DNA of 64,000 bases from Tragulus kanchil (lineage: Eukaryota; Chordata; Mammalia; Artiodactyla; Tragulidae), in contig JAIOJX010000025.1 of the NCBI GenBank assembly GCA_022376925.1, positions 186,123,801 through 186,187,800 of the forward strand, given 5' to 3'. How positions within the stretch are numbered: position 1 is the stretch's first letter; each line of letters begins with the position of its first letter. Of this stretch, positions 43,437 through 54,942 are shown piece by piece. The notes beneath the pieces were generated by a model that ran no database searches, had not been told where the DNA came from, and worked only from the letters and a program-made list of their open reading frames with translations. The position numbers and the translations under genes were made by a program.

Positions 43437-44334
43437 CACCACTAGTCTTAGGTTCTCACCAGGGGAATGGACTCGGACGTCCCTCAGAGGGAGGCTGGAT
43501 GAGCAGAATCCGTCTCAGCCCTCCACCGGGTGGACTGCTACTCAGCACAGTAAAAGAAGGAACGGTTTACTCAGAGGCGCGAGGCTGCCCGCGGGGGCTG
43601 CCCGGAGCCAAGGACGCCGGATCAAGACGACCTTCTGTGCGACCCCGTTCCAACGGCATTCTGGAAAAGGTGGAGCTAGGGGTGGAGAGCGGACCGTGGC
43701 CACCACGGGTCAGGGTCAGGGAAGGCTTGGCGCGGTGGGCACATCTGCGCTCTGCATGGTGACGGGGGTCGCAGGACTCCGGCGTGTGTCAGGACCCTTG
43801 ACACTGCAGCCCCAGAGCGGTCCTTCCAGAGGGTCGCAGGGCCTCCGCCCTCGCCCCTCTTGCCCTCGCTCCTGGTCCTGATTCCACTCCCTGTGGCTGC
43901 GCCCACGCTCGGATGTCCCCCACTCACCCCCTGCCCATTCCTGTGGCACCTGGGCTGGCCTGACCCTCCCTCAGCTTCTCGGTGAGCTGCTAGCTCACCT
44001 TTGAAACTCTCTGCTCCGTCCCTGGGTGGTCCCTCGGGGCGCCAGCCGCGAGCCGGCTGGGCCCGTCGGAAGCCTGCCCTGGGGCTGTACCCGCAGCCGC
44101 TGGGGAGAGAAGGGGTCTTTTTTTGGTGGATTTGAGCTGTGAGGGTGGCCAGGGCCATATTCTCTGCCATTCAGGAGCGTCTTAGAGAAGGAAGCCCACA
44201 TCTGTCCAAGGCGAGGAGCCCCGGTTTCAGTCCGGGCTGGGGTCCTGCTCCTTCCTGCTCTCTTTCAATGTAACACAAAGTAGGCCAGGGACAGATTGAA
44301 AATGGCAAATAAGCTGATAGAAACGCTCCATATT

Positions 44335-44540
44335 GGAGAAGCCCCTGATGCTGGGAAAGGTTGAAGGCAGGAGGGGAAGGGGCCGACAGAGGCTGCGATG
44401 GCTGGACGGCATCACGGAGTCTGAGCACGTGCGTCCGAGCCAGCTCCGGGAGACGGCGAAGGACAGGGACGCCTGGCGCGCTGCCGTCCATGGGGTCACA
44501 GAGAGCCCGACAAGCCTGAGCGACCGAGCTGAACTGATTA
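44335..44540 (+). mobile_element. BovB 3' end fragment (second D11 copy)
   Basis: Duplicate of 43231-43436 within D11. Confidence 0.94.
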
Positions 44541-45382
44541 CACCACTAGTCTTAGGTTCTCACCAGGGGAATGGACCCGGACGTCCCTCAGAGGGAGGCT
44601 GGATGAGCAGAATCCGTCTCAGCCCTCCACCGGGTGGACTGCTACTCAGCACAGTAAAAGAAGGAACGGTTTACTCAGAGGCGCGAGGCTGCCCGCGGGG
44701 GCTGCCCGGAGCCAAGGACGCCGGATCAAGACGACCTTCTGTGCGACCCCGTTCCAACGGCATTCTGGAAAAGGTGGAGCTAGGGGTGGAGAGCGGACCG
44801 TGGCCACCACGGGTCAGGGTCAGGGAAGGCTTGGCGCGGTGGGCACATCTGCGCTCTGCATGGTGACGGGGGTCGCGGGACTCCGGCGTGTGTCAGGACC
44901 CTTGACACTGCAGCCCCAGAGCAGTCCTTCCAGAGGGTCGCAGGGCCTCCGCCCTCGCCCCTCTTGCCCTCGCTCCTGGTCCTGATTCCACTCCCTGTGG
45001 CTGCGCCCACGCTCGGATGTCCCCCACTCACCCCCTGCCCATTCCTGTGGCACCTGGGCTGGCCTGACCCTCCCTCAGCTTCTCGGTGAGCTGCTAGCTC
45101 ACCTTTGAAACTCTCTGCTCCGTCCCTGGGTGGTCCCTCGGGGCGCCAGCCGCGAGCCGGCTGGGCCCGTCGGAAGCCTGCCCTGGGGCTGTGCCCGCAG
45201 CCGCTGGGGAGAGAAGGGGTCTTTTTTTGGTGGATTTCAGCTGTGAGGGTGGCCAGGGCCATATTCTCTGCCATTCAGGAGCGTCTTAGAGAAGGAAGCC
45301 CACATCTGTCCAAGGCGAGGAGCCCCGGTTTCAGTCCGGGCTGGGGTCCTGCTCCTTCCTGCTCTCTTTCAAACTGGAAGAG

Positions 45383-47570
45383 GCTGCTGGCCCGGCTCCC
45401 CCGCTGCCTGTCGCTCCCCAGTTTGAGGCCGTCGCTCCGGGCAGCGCCCCAGGCTCCCAGCTTCTTCGAGGCCCTGCCGCACACTCTCTGAGTGGGCAGG
45501 AACACCGGTGGAGGGAAGCCGCAGGGAGAAGACAGGGGGCCCCCAAACCAGGGCCAGAGAGCCCCCGGCACCCCTGTGGGCATGGGCCTGCCGAGGGCAG
45601 CCCGAGGCCGGGTCCAGCACGCAGAGAGGCCCAGACGCGCCTGCTCTTGGCAAGCGCCGGGCAGCCCAGCTCGGACCCAGCTGCTCCCCCCGCCCGGAGC
45701 CCCGCCGCAGCCCCCCGCCCCCAGCCCATTAACTGGGCCACATCTGCTCACTGAGAGACCACTTCTCACTCCCGCTCGCTCCAGAGCCCGTGGCTCTGCC
45801 TTCCGGGGCCCGCGCCAGTCCAGGCTGTGCGTCTTGCAGCCAAATGGCCCTGCCCCTTGCGACGCGCCAGCCCCACGGAGGCTCTGCAGGCCAGGCTCCT
45901 GAAAGCCCGCTCCCCCGAGGACCAGCCCGCAGGAGCCCGGCTGAGCCCCTTGCCACGTCCGTCCAGAAGCCGCCGCTGCCCTGGGCAGGCGGTACTCCTG
46001 CGTGCACCCCACGTCCCTCGGAACAGATTCTGACCTGCACGCGGGCTGGGAGAGCCCACTTTGCTCCACACCAGCCCCGTGCCCCGGAGTCATGAGTGGG
46101 GACCCTCCTGCCAGTCCTTGGTTGCAGTCCCACGAGGGGGACCATGTGCAGACCCACAGCGGGGAAGCTGGCTCAGCACGCCCCCACCACAGGTCCTGAC
46201 AAGGCGGACACAAGGGCGCGGGCTCCCTCGGCCCTGGGACTCGTGTGTGCTCCTCACTGCTACCGACTGCAGGGGTGGCTTCTTCGAGGAGCAGAGCCAG
46301 GCCGGCAGGGCTACCTGGGTTTCAGAGCAAGCCGCCCTCCGCTTCCTTGACGGTTAGAGGGGGCCTTCCCAAGCTGTGCACAGGGACGCTAGGCTGTGCG
46401 TGCCCAGGGGTCACCTGGAAGGAGGGGGCCCCTTGCCATGGGGAGGTGCTGGCCCCTGCCCTGCTGGGGGGCGGCAGCCAGTGCTGAAGGTGCTACTGGC
46501 CGCTCCCCGCTGCCGCTCCCAGTTTGAGGCTCCCCCCCTTCGAGGCCCTGCCGCACACTCTCTGAGTGGGCAGGAACACCGGTGGAGGGAAGCCGAGGGA
46601 GAAGACAGGGGGCCCCCAAACCAGGGCCAGAGAGCCCCCGGCACCCCTGTGGGCATGGGCCTGCCGAGGGCAGCCCGAGGCCGGGTCCAGCACGCAGAGA
46701 GGCCCAGACGCGCCTGCTCTTGGCAAGCGCCGGGCAGCCCAGCTCGGACCCAGCTGCTCCCCCCGCCCGGAGCCCCGCCGCAGCCCCCCGCCCCCAGCCC
46801 ATTAACTGGGCCACATCTGCTCACTGAGAGACCACTTCTCACTCCCGCTCGCTCCAGAGCCCGTGGCTCTGCCTTCCGGGGCCCGCGCCAGTCCAGGCTG
46901 TGCGTCTTGCAGCCAAATGGCCCTGCCCCTTGCGACGCGCCAGCCCCACGGAGGCTCTGCAGGCCAGGCTCCTGAAAGCCCGCTCCCCCGAGGACCAGCC
47001 CGCAGGAGCCCGGCTGAGCCCCTTGCCACGTCCGTCCAGAAGCCGCCGCTGCCCTGGGCAGGCGGTACTCCTGCGTGCACCCCACGTCCCTCGGAACAGA
47101 TTCTGACCTGCACGCGGGCTGGGAGAGCCCACTTTGCTCCACACCAGCCCCGTGCCCCGGAGTCATGAGTGGGGACCCTCCTGCCAGTCCTTGGTTGCAG
47201 TCCCACGAGGGGGACCATGTGCAGACCCACAGCGGGGAAGCTGGCTCAGCACGCCCCCACCACAGGTCCTGACAAGGCGGACACAAGGGCGCGGGCTCCC
47301 TCGGCCCTGGGACTCGTGTGTGCTCCTCACTGCTACCGACTGCAGGGGTGGCTTCTTCGAGGAGCAGAGCCAGGCCGGCAGGGCTACCTGGGTTTCAGAG
47401 CAAGCCGCCCTCCGCTTCCTTGACGGTTAGAGGGGGCCTTCCCAAGCTGTGCACAGGGACGCTAGGCTGTGCGTGCCCAGGGGTCACCTGGAAGGAGGGG
47501 GCCCCTATGAAGGAGTCGCCCGTGTAGGTGGGAGGAGGTGCTGGTCTCCCTTGCCCTCTGCTGGGGTGAA
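45383..47570. repeat. Tandem duplication D12 (period 1073 bp)
   Basis: Copy 1 runs from 45383 to about 46480 and copy 2 from about 46484 to about 47570. The last 50 bases of copy 1 (46433-46480) are a deletion-rich version of 47507-47570. The first 50 bases of copy 2 are a deletion-rich version of 45383-45470. Interiors are essentially identical. Its right end overlaps the left end of D13. Confidence 0.95.
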
Positions 47571-49838
47571 GGTCCAGGGGGAGCAGCGTTCTGGTCCAGG
47601 ACGTCCCGTCTCCAGCACCTGGACAGAGCTCCTGGGAAGGTGCCTGAACGCCTGAAGGGAGGGGTCGGCGGGTGAGCCCCGTGGCCCCGGGGAAGGCTAC
47701 CGTGGCAGACACCAGTGCTTGGGGTCAGGGATTTCTCGGGTCCCGCCAGCAGCGCCAGCAGCCCGAGCCTCCGTCGCCTCCGGACAAGGGGCCCGAGGTC
47801 TGCCTGGGCAAGGCCAGTTCCCGGGCTCCGTGTGGGAGCCCAGGGTGGAACCTCCTGGGCCACTGCCTGCCCCCGAAACCGCCGGAGCGTCCACGCCCGC
47901 AGGCGCTCAGCGCGCCGTGCCATCTCCCGCTCCGGGCTGCGTCGTTGGTTTTGAAATGAGCGATGTGGGAGATTTCACCCAGCATCCGCCTGCGTGATCA
48001 CGAGGCTTTGCGAGATCACGCGTGTCCACGAGACACCAACGGAAAGGCGGGCGGCCTCCTTCCACAGAGCGTCGCAGGCTGCAAGCCGTCAGGGTTTTAA
48101 GACTTGGGTTAAAATGCTCACCCTGTTGGTGTGAACCAGAATTTCCATCAGCAATAGCCCTCAAGGGTCTGAAACTAGGATGACCCGCTTAGGTATTGAA
48201 GCGTTTGGGTGTCTGTTGAAGTCCAGCCCGTAACAACGCCGCGGCCGTCTCTGGTGGACAGCAAGGGCCCCGCCGTCCACCGGGTGTCCAGTCTTCCCCC
48301 AGACAGGTTTGTTTAGAAGCCTTAATCTGGAGCTCCTCATGGCCATTTTACGTAGGAAACAACATAAAAACGTTCACGTGTTTCCTTCCTGTTCCCTGCT
48401 CTAGTTTCTCCCACCTTTAAGAGAGCTACTTGGAAGTCTGGCAGAAATTCAGCATGCGACATTGTTTTATCATCACAATGCTATCAAACAAAGAAAACAC
48501 GACGCATTTTTTTCTCACACTCTCAGCTCTAGTTCTGGCTGGGGTGTCGTTCTTTGAGGACCATTGTCTCGTGTGGGGTGCGGCGAGGAGCGGCCGCCCG
48601 GACGCACGGGCCGGGCAGCCGTGGCTGTGGGAGGGCCGCCCGGGAGGAAGAAACGTGGCCAGGAGGCCTATGAAGGAGTCGCGCGTGTAGGTGGGAGGAG
48701 GTGCTGGTCTCCCTTGCCCTCTGCTGGGGTGAAGGTCCAGGGGGAGCAGCGTTCTGGTCCAGGACGTCCCGTCTCCAGCACCTGGACAGAGCTCCTGGGA
48801 AGGTGCCTGAACGCCTGAAGGGAGGGGTCGGCGGGTGAGCCCCGTGGCCCCGGGGAAGGCTACCGTGGCAGACACCAGTGCTTGGGGTCAGGGATTTCTC
48901 GGGTCCCGCCAGCAGCGCCAGCAGCCCGAGCCTCCGTCGCCTCCGGACAAGGGGCCCGAGGTCTGCCTGGGCAAGGCCAGTTCCCGGGCTCCGTGTGGGA
49001 GCCCAGGGTGGAACCTCCTGGGCCACTGCCTGCCCCCGAAACCGCCGGAGCGTCCACGCCCGCAGGCGCTCAGCGCGCCGTGCCATCTCCCGCTCCGGGC
49101 TGCGTCGTTGGTTTTGAAATGAGCGATGTGGGAGATTTCACCCAGCATCCGCCTGCGTGATCACGAGGCTTTGCGAGATCACGCGTGTCCACGAGACACC
49201 AACGGAAAGGCGGGCGGCCTCCTTCCACAGAGCGTCGCAGGCTGCAAGCCGTCAGGGTTTTAAGACTTGGGTTAAAATGCTCACCCTGTTGGTGTGAACC
49301 AGAATTTCCATCAGCAATAGCCCTCAAGGGTCTGAAACTAGGATGACCCGCTTAGGTATTGAAGCGTTTGGGTGTCTGTTGAAGTCCAGCCCGTAACAAC
49401 GCCGCGGCCGTCTCTGGTGGACAGCAAGGGCCCCGCCGTCCACCGGGTGTCCAGTCTTCCCCCAGACAGGTTTGTTTAGAAGCCTTAATCTGGAGCTCCT
49501 CATGGCCATTTTACGTAGGAAACAACATAAAAACGTTCACGTGTTTCCTTCCTGTTCCCTGCTCTAGTTTCTCCCACCTTTAAGAGAGCTACTTGGAAGT
49601 CTGGCAGAAATTCAGCATGCGACATTGTTTTATCATCACAATGCTATCAAACAAAGAAAACACGACGCATTTTTTTCTCACACTCTCAGCTCTAGTTCTG
49701 GCTGGGGTGTCGTTCTTTGAGGACCATTGTCTCGTGTGGGGGTGCGGCGAGGAGCGGCCGCCCCGGACGGCACGGGCCGGGCAGCCGTGGCTGTGGGGAG
49801 GGGCCGCCCCGGGAGGGAAGAAACGTGGCCAGGAGGCC
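47505..49838. repeat. Tandem duplication D13 (period 1163 bp)
   Basis: Copy 1 is 47505-48666 and copy 2 is 48667-49838. The end of copy 1 loses one base in many G or C runs compared with copy 2 (ccgcccggacgcacgg versus ccgccccggacggcacgg; gtgggagggccgcccgggagg versus gtggggaggggccgccccgggaggg). This is the clearest homopolymer-shortening signature in the window. Confidence 0.97.
47940..48190. other. Balanced-composition island, possible conserved non-coding element (also at 49103-49353)
   Basis: tggttttgaaatgagcgatg, then tgcgtgatcacgaggctttg, then agacttgggttaaaatgctc matches no repeat family. CpGs persist in an otherwise unremarkable composition. The following segment to 48560 is similar in character. 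No gene is supported. Confidence 0.3.
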
Positions 49839-51320
49839 AGGGCGGCCGGAGCCGAGCGGCCGAGGGGAAGGCTTGGGTCTGACCCTGAGCGTGTGGAGCG
49901 GGTGGGGCCTCCTGCCGCCCGCAGGCCCCCCGCGCTGAGATGCCAGGACTCCCGGGAGGCCGCGAGGCCTCGGCAGGCTCAGCTGGGGCATTTCAGCAAA
50001 CTTGTTGCTGGCACCGCAGGGGTCCTTGGAGGCCACGCGACACTTAGCAGGGGAAGTGGCGTCCCCAGGGAGCAATTGGACACTTCTGAGCACTTTGGAG
50101 AGGTGGCCTGCCCCCAGACGAGCGACTTCCCGGGGCTGGAGTTGGGGGCCGGGCCCCTGGGGGCGCACCGTTGGGCAGGGAAATGCACGGCACACATTAA
50201 CACGGGCCGTGGGGGGCGACGTGCTCTCAAGGCAACAGGATCGATCCGCCTGCTGAGGATCCAAGGCCGGAGGCCTCGGGCTGCTGGGAGACGGCGGCAG
50301 GTGCTGACCACCGCAGCCCTGTCTCGGGCCCACACCTCCAAGGGCCCAGGTGCATAGGGGGGCGGGTCTCCAGGGAGAGACCCCAGGGCTGGAGTGCCTG
50401 GCTACTTGACAGAGTGGCCATTTGGTCACTGGGTGCCTCGGGTCCCTCGGAAGAGAGGGTGGAACAGCCCAGCAAGCTGGACAGCAGGGCAGGCCTGGGC
50501 CGGGGGCGTGCGGGAAGACGCAGCAGGAGGTCCCGTCCACCTCGCGGCGGCCCCGGGACTGGGACCCAAGGGGAGGAGGAGAGAGTGCCGCTATGCCCAG
50601 CGCCGGGACTGGGGACACAGAGGCGGCCAGCCATGTGTCCGTTCCTCCACGCCAGGCCAGCCTTCCTCCCCCCGTTCGTTCACTCACTCCGTCTTTCAGC
50701 GCAGCGAGCGCCGGGCTCTGCGGCGAGGCTGGACGCGGCCGTGGTCCCTGCCCGAGCGGGGCTCCCAGCCCCCGGGAGAGCGCCAAGTGAGGGCACCTGT
50801 GACAGTGGCCTCGGGATCTGCTGTGGACACGCAGGTCTCCCCACCCTGCTCGAGCCCCTGAGGGCGCCATCTCGTCACTCCCCAGGCCTCTCCGGCGGCC
50901 CCTCCTCTGACCTTGCGCCAGCCGCGGGGGCCTCCTCGCAGGTGCTGTTCCAGCCGCCGCCACGCGTCTCCCTCCTCGTCCCCCACCGGCATCCCTAGAT
51001 ACGCCCAGACCGCCCTCTGCCCGTGGGTCTGCTGGCTCCCGCCTGGCACTGCCCGCCTTCTCAGCACCCGCACCGCCTCTAGAGCCTGTGGCAGAGGGCT
51101 TTCCTGGCAGGAAGGGCATTTCCATTTCATGGGAGCTTTGATTAATTTGAAACAGATTCAAGTTAACATGAAGTTACATGTTCAGAAAGCTGATTTCCCT
51201 AAGCCGTTAAGCTCACAAATCTCATCGTATTGCTTTTAAAGCAGGTCATTGTTGAATCAGAAAATTTCTTTCATGTGTCCTGTAATTAGTTTTGGAGTCA
51301 CTCAAAATGCACACATACAT
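49839..51320. other. GC-rich unique sequence, no gene supported
   Basis: The longest open frame of the window (489 codons, minus strand, 51161 down to 49692) lies here. It is rich in Ala, Gly, Pro and Arg, has no domain I recognise, and its final part runs into the D13 duplicate. I attribute it to a lack of stops in GC-rich DNA. Confidence 0.5.
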
Positions 51321-51324
51321 GCGT

Positions 51325-51478
51325 GCTGAGCCACTTCGGCAGTATCTGACTCTTTGCCACCCCATGGGCTGCAGCCCGCCAGGCTCCGCTGTCCCTGGGA
51401 TTCTCCAGGCAAGAATCCTGGCGTGGGGTGCCATTCCCTTTTCCAGAGGATCTTCCCAACCCAGGGATCAAGCTCCAA
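51325..51478 (-). mobile_element. Bov-tA-type SINE, antisense
   Basis: 'tgccaccccatgggctgcag', 'attctccaggcaagaatcct', 'gtggggtgccattccctttt' and 'gatcttcccaacccagggat' are antisense Bov-tA landmarks. The 5' tRNA-like part is missing. Confidence 0.93.
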
Positions 51479-52817
51479 AACGAACACACTTAACCCCTAA
51501 TACTATAAGCCCATGCCATAAACCTAATTAATTAGACCTTTTCCATTGCATTTATAACATTAATATTTCTATTTTTTGTTGTTTTGTTTTCCAACAATTT
51601 CAAATTGCTGTCAGGGCATTCTTGTGGCATGGGAGCCCTTCCCAAGTACTTGACAACCCTGGAAAATGATGCAATGAAGTATAACTATTGCTAATGCCCA
51701 TTCCAAGTTTAGATAAATTCTCTTACTCTTTCCTGTTTAAGATCACTGAGTTCAACACTGCCTTGTCCAATGGAGCTGGCCGTGCTGTGTCCTGGCCCCC
51801 AGCTGCCAGCTTGTCCTCTCTGCCCAGAAGAAACCGGACGGCCGCCCTTACCTGGTGGGAGCGGCTCTCAGCTCAGCGCCCTCCCCGAGCTGGCCACCTG
51901 CCCCTGCCCCCCTGCCACACCGTCCCCTGCATGCTTCATCCTCCCACACCAGGCAACAGGCCGCACCTGTGCCGTGGGCTCACTGTCTGTCTGTCTGTCC
52001 CTTCCCTAGAAGGTCAGCTCCCCGGGCAGCGCCCCCAGGTCCCGGGCCTCCAGGGAGTCACAAGGCCATCCTCACGCCGCCCTGACACGCAGCCGCTTCC
52101 CCCCTCTCTCCTCGGCTTAGAGCACCCCCTCCTGAGGGGGGCGAGGGCGGAGTCGGGGCAGAGCTCCCACGTCGCACTGGGGGGCCCACATTCAGACCGT
52201 GACTCTGAACCCGGGGGGCCATGGCTATCTCCTTCTGACGCTCGTCCCAGGTCATGAATTTCTCAGCGGAGCCCGTTCTGGGGACCCCGGGCCACGCCTT
52301 CAATGCCCCGACTCCAGCTGAACGGCAGAGAGCGTCCCGCTCCTCTCCCGGGCATCCGGGACCGAGGCCGAGGCTGTTGGGTGGCCCGGGCCCCCCGGTC
52401 CCTCCGCCCCGCCCGGCTCCCCGTGTCCCGCCCACACCCGCTCCGCCTTCACACCCCGCCTCTGTCTCTGGCTTACGTCTGTCTCCCACCCCACCCGCCT
52501 GTTCGAGTGAAAGGAGGCCCCTGGGCTGGGAAGGGGACTCCAGCGGGGTTCCCAGGGCAGGTCGAGGGGGCGGCAGGGAGTTCGCAGATCTGATGTCCCC
52601 ACGCGGCGGTGGGGAGCCCGGCAGCGGGAAGGCCAGGTGGGGCTGGGCTGGAAGCCGGCGGGGCCGCATTTTAAGATTCTGAGCTCCTGTAGGCCCAAAC
52701 CTCTCTCACTCCATGGTTCTGCCTTCCTTGCGGCTGTCGTTCTAAATCGTGGTGACTGTAAGTTTCCCTCTCCAGAGAGCTGAGGCCCCTGTGGCTTAGA
52801 GCCTCAGCGTCCGGTGC
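51479..52817. other. Unique sequence with a possible L2 piece
   Basis: AT-richer to about 51750, then GC-rich. Around 51970-52025, 'ctgtctgtctgtctgtccct' and 'cctagaaggtcagctccccg' resemble the L2 3' segment that normally reads ctgtctccc...gtgagctcc. No exon is seen. Confidence 0.4.
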
Positions 52818-54917
52818 CCCGCGCTGGCTCAGGGCCTCGGGCTGCGGAAGCACCGTCCCCCAGGGTGGCCTCCCCCGCAGGCATCGGGGGCCTCTGGGCG
52901 ATCGCGCTCAGCCGCCGGAGTGGGCGAGAGCGATTAATTGTTTATAAAGCACTTAGACACTCTCAGGCGACAAGAGCCGTGTCTCACCAGCATTATTTCA
53001 TTACCATCCCCCAGAGGCCGAGCCAACAGCGGGGTCTGGAGGCGGGACGGGAGCCAGTCCAGCTTGGCCGGCCTCCGTAGCCACCCTGGGGACAGTGGGC
53101 AGGTCACTTAACTCCTTTCAAGACCCCCGGGGGCACCTGGGAGCTCCCGAGAGCAGAGAGGGACAGGCAGGGGCTCCTCCTCGCTGGGCGCGGCTCACCC
53201 GTCTCTGGGGAAGCAAGCTGCCCCGGCAGCGGCCTCCACACGGAGGCCCTTGGACGCCCACGGACTTTCGTGGGTCTCACGAGGACTGCGCAGGTGGAAC
53301 TGTGGTCATTCCAGCCACACACCTGGGCATCCGCCCACACCCAGCTAGACCTCAGGCCACCAGCTCCACTTACTTTTAACATGTATTTATTCAGGCTGCA
53401 CTGGGCCTTATCCATGACCCGCGGGCTTCGTCGTTGCAGCACGCGAACCCTTGGCGGAGGAAGGCACGTGAGGGCCAGCTCCCTGCTGCTCGGTTGCTCC
53501 GTTATGTCCGACCCTGCGACACCTGGACCGCAGCGCACCTGCCCCTCACCGCCTCCCGGCGTCCGCTCGGATGCATGTCCATTAGCTCCGTGACGCCGTC
53601 CAGCCGTCGCACCTTCCGTCAGCCCCTCCTCCTCCCGCCCTCAGCTGTCCCCAGCACCGGGCTCCGTTCCAGCGAGTCGGCTCCTCCCATCAGGCGGCCA
53701 GAACCCTGGAGGTCAGCTTCAGCGTCGGTCCTTCCGGCCAATGTTCCGGGTTGGTTTCCTTTAGGACTCACGGGTTTGATCTCCGTGCCGTCCCAAAGGG
53801 GCTCTCAAGCGTCTTCTCCAAGGAGCCGGTTCTCCTGCACTCAGCCTTTTCATTGTCCAGCTCCCCAGGCGTGGCCCGCTGGCTCAGGGCCTCGGCTGCG
53901 GAAGCACCGTCCCCAGGGTGGCCTCCCCGCAGGCATCGGGCCTCTGGGCGATCGCGCTCAGCCGCCGGAGTGGGCGAGAGCGATTAATTGTTTATAAAGC
54001 ACTTAGACACTCTCAGGCGACAAGAGCCGTGTCTCACCAGCATTATTTCATTACCATCCCCCAGAGGCCGAGCCAACAGCGGGGTCTGGAGGCGGGACGG
54101 GAGCCAGTCCAGCTTGGCCGGCCTCCGTAGCCACCCTGGGGACAGTGGGCAGGTCACTTAACTCCTTTCAAGACCCCCGGGGGCACCTGGGAGCTCCCGA
54201 GAGCAGAGAGGGACAGGCAGGGGCTCCTCCTCGCTGGGCGCGGCTCACCCGTCTCTGGGGAAGCAAGCTGCCCCGGCAGCGGCCTCCACACGGAGGCCCT
54301 TGACGCCCACGGACTTTCGTGGGTCTCACGAGGACTGCGCAGGTGGAACTGTGGTCATTCCAGCCACACACCTGGGCATCCGCCCACACCCAGCTAGACC
54401 TCAGGCCACCAGCTCCACTTACTTTTAACATGTATTTATTCAGGCTGCACTGGGCCTTATCCATGACCCGCGGGCTTCGTCGTTGCAGCACGCGAACCCT
54501 TGGCGGAGGAAGGCACGTGAGGGCCAGCTCCCTGCTGCTCGGTTGCTCCGTTATGTCCGACCCTGCGACACCTGGACCGCAGCGCACCTGCCCCTCACCG
54601 CCTCCCGGCGTCCGCTCGGATGCATGTCCATTAGCTCCGTGACGCCGTCCAGCCGTCGCACCTTCCGTCAGCCCCTCCTCCTCCCGCCCTCAGCTGTCCC
54701 CAGCACCGGGCTCCGTTCCAGCGAGTCGGCTCCTCCCATCAGGCGGCCAGAACCCTGGAGGGTCAGCTTCAGCGTCGGTCCTTCCGGCCAATGTTCCGGG
54801 TTGGTTTCCTTTAGGACTCACGGGTTTGATCTCCGTGCCGTCCAAGGGTCTCTCAAGCGTCTTCTCCAAGGAGCCGGTTCTCCTGCACTCAGCCTTTTTC
54901 ATTGTCCAGCTCCCAGA
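52818..54917. repeat. Tandem duplication D14 (period 1049-1056 bp)
   Basis: Copy 1 is 52818-53868 and copy 2 is 53874-54917. Copy 2 is one base short in four or five runs next to the seam (ctcgggctgc versus ctcggctgc, gtcccccagg versus gtccccagg, tcccccgcagg versus tccccgcagg, cgggggcctc versus cgggcctc). Farther in, the copies agree base for base over long stretches. Confidence 0.97.
53484..53866 (-). mobile_element. BovB 3' part, antisense (first D14 copy)
   Basis: The complement of the BovB tail and C-terminal ORF2: 'ctcggttgctccgttatgtc', 'gcatgtccattagctccgtg', 'ttccagcgagtcggctcctc' and 'tcaagcgtcttctccaagga'. It is older and more CpG-rich than the copy at 31379. Confidence 0.9.
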
Positions 54918-54942
54918 CCCGTACGGGACCACCGGCTCTAGT
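54533..54942 (-). mobile_element. BovB 3' part, antisense (second D14 copy, longer)
   Basis: Repeats 53484-53866 and continues into 'cagctcccagacccgtacgg', which on the minus strand begins the BovB motif 'YGSGSWTMKKAECRRT' (family form YGCESWTVKKAEHRR). This copy therefore contains the true right-hand continuation that the first copy lacks. Confidence 0.9.

Larger units (their letters stand above)
43138..45372. repeat. Tandem duplication D11 (period about 1104 bp)
   Basis: Copy 1 is 43138-44271 and copy 2 is 44268-45372. Right after the seam, copy 2 has lost about 26 bases net and scrambled a few more (between aaagtaggcca and ggcaaataagc) compared with copy 1. Beyond that the copies agree except for scattered substitutions (ac(t/c)cggacgt, cgc(a/g)ggactcc, agagc(g/a)gtcc). 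Confidence 0.96.
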
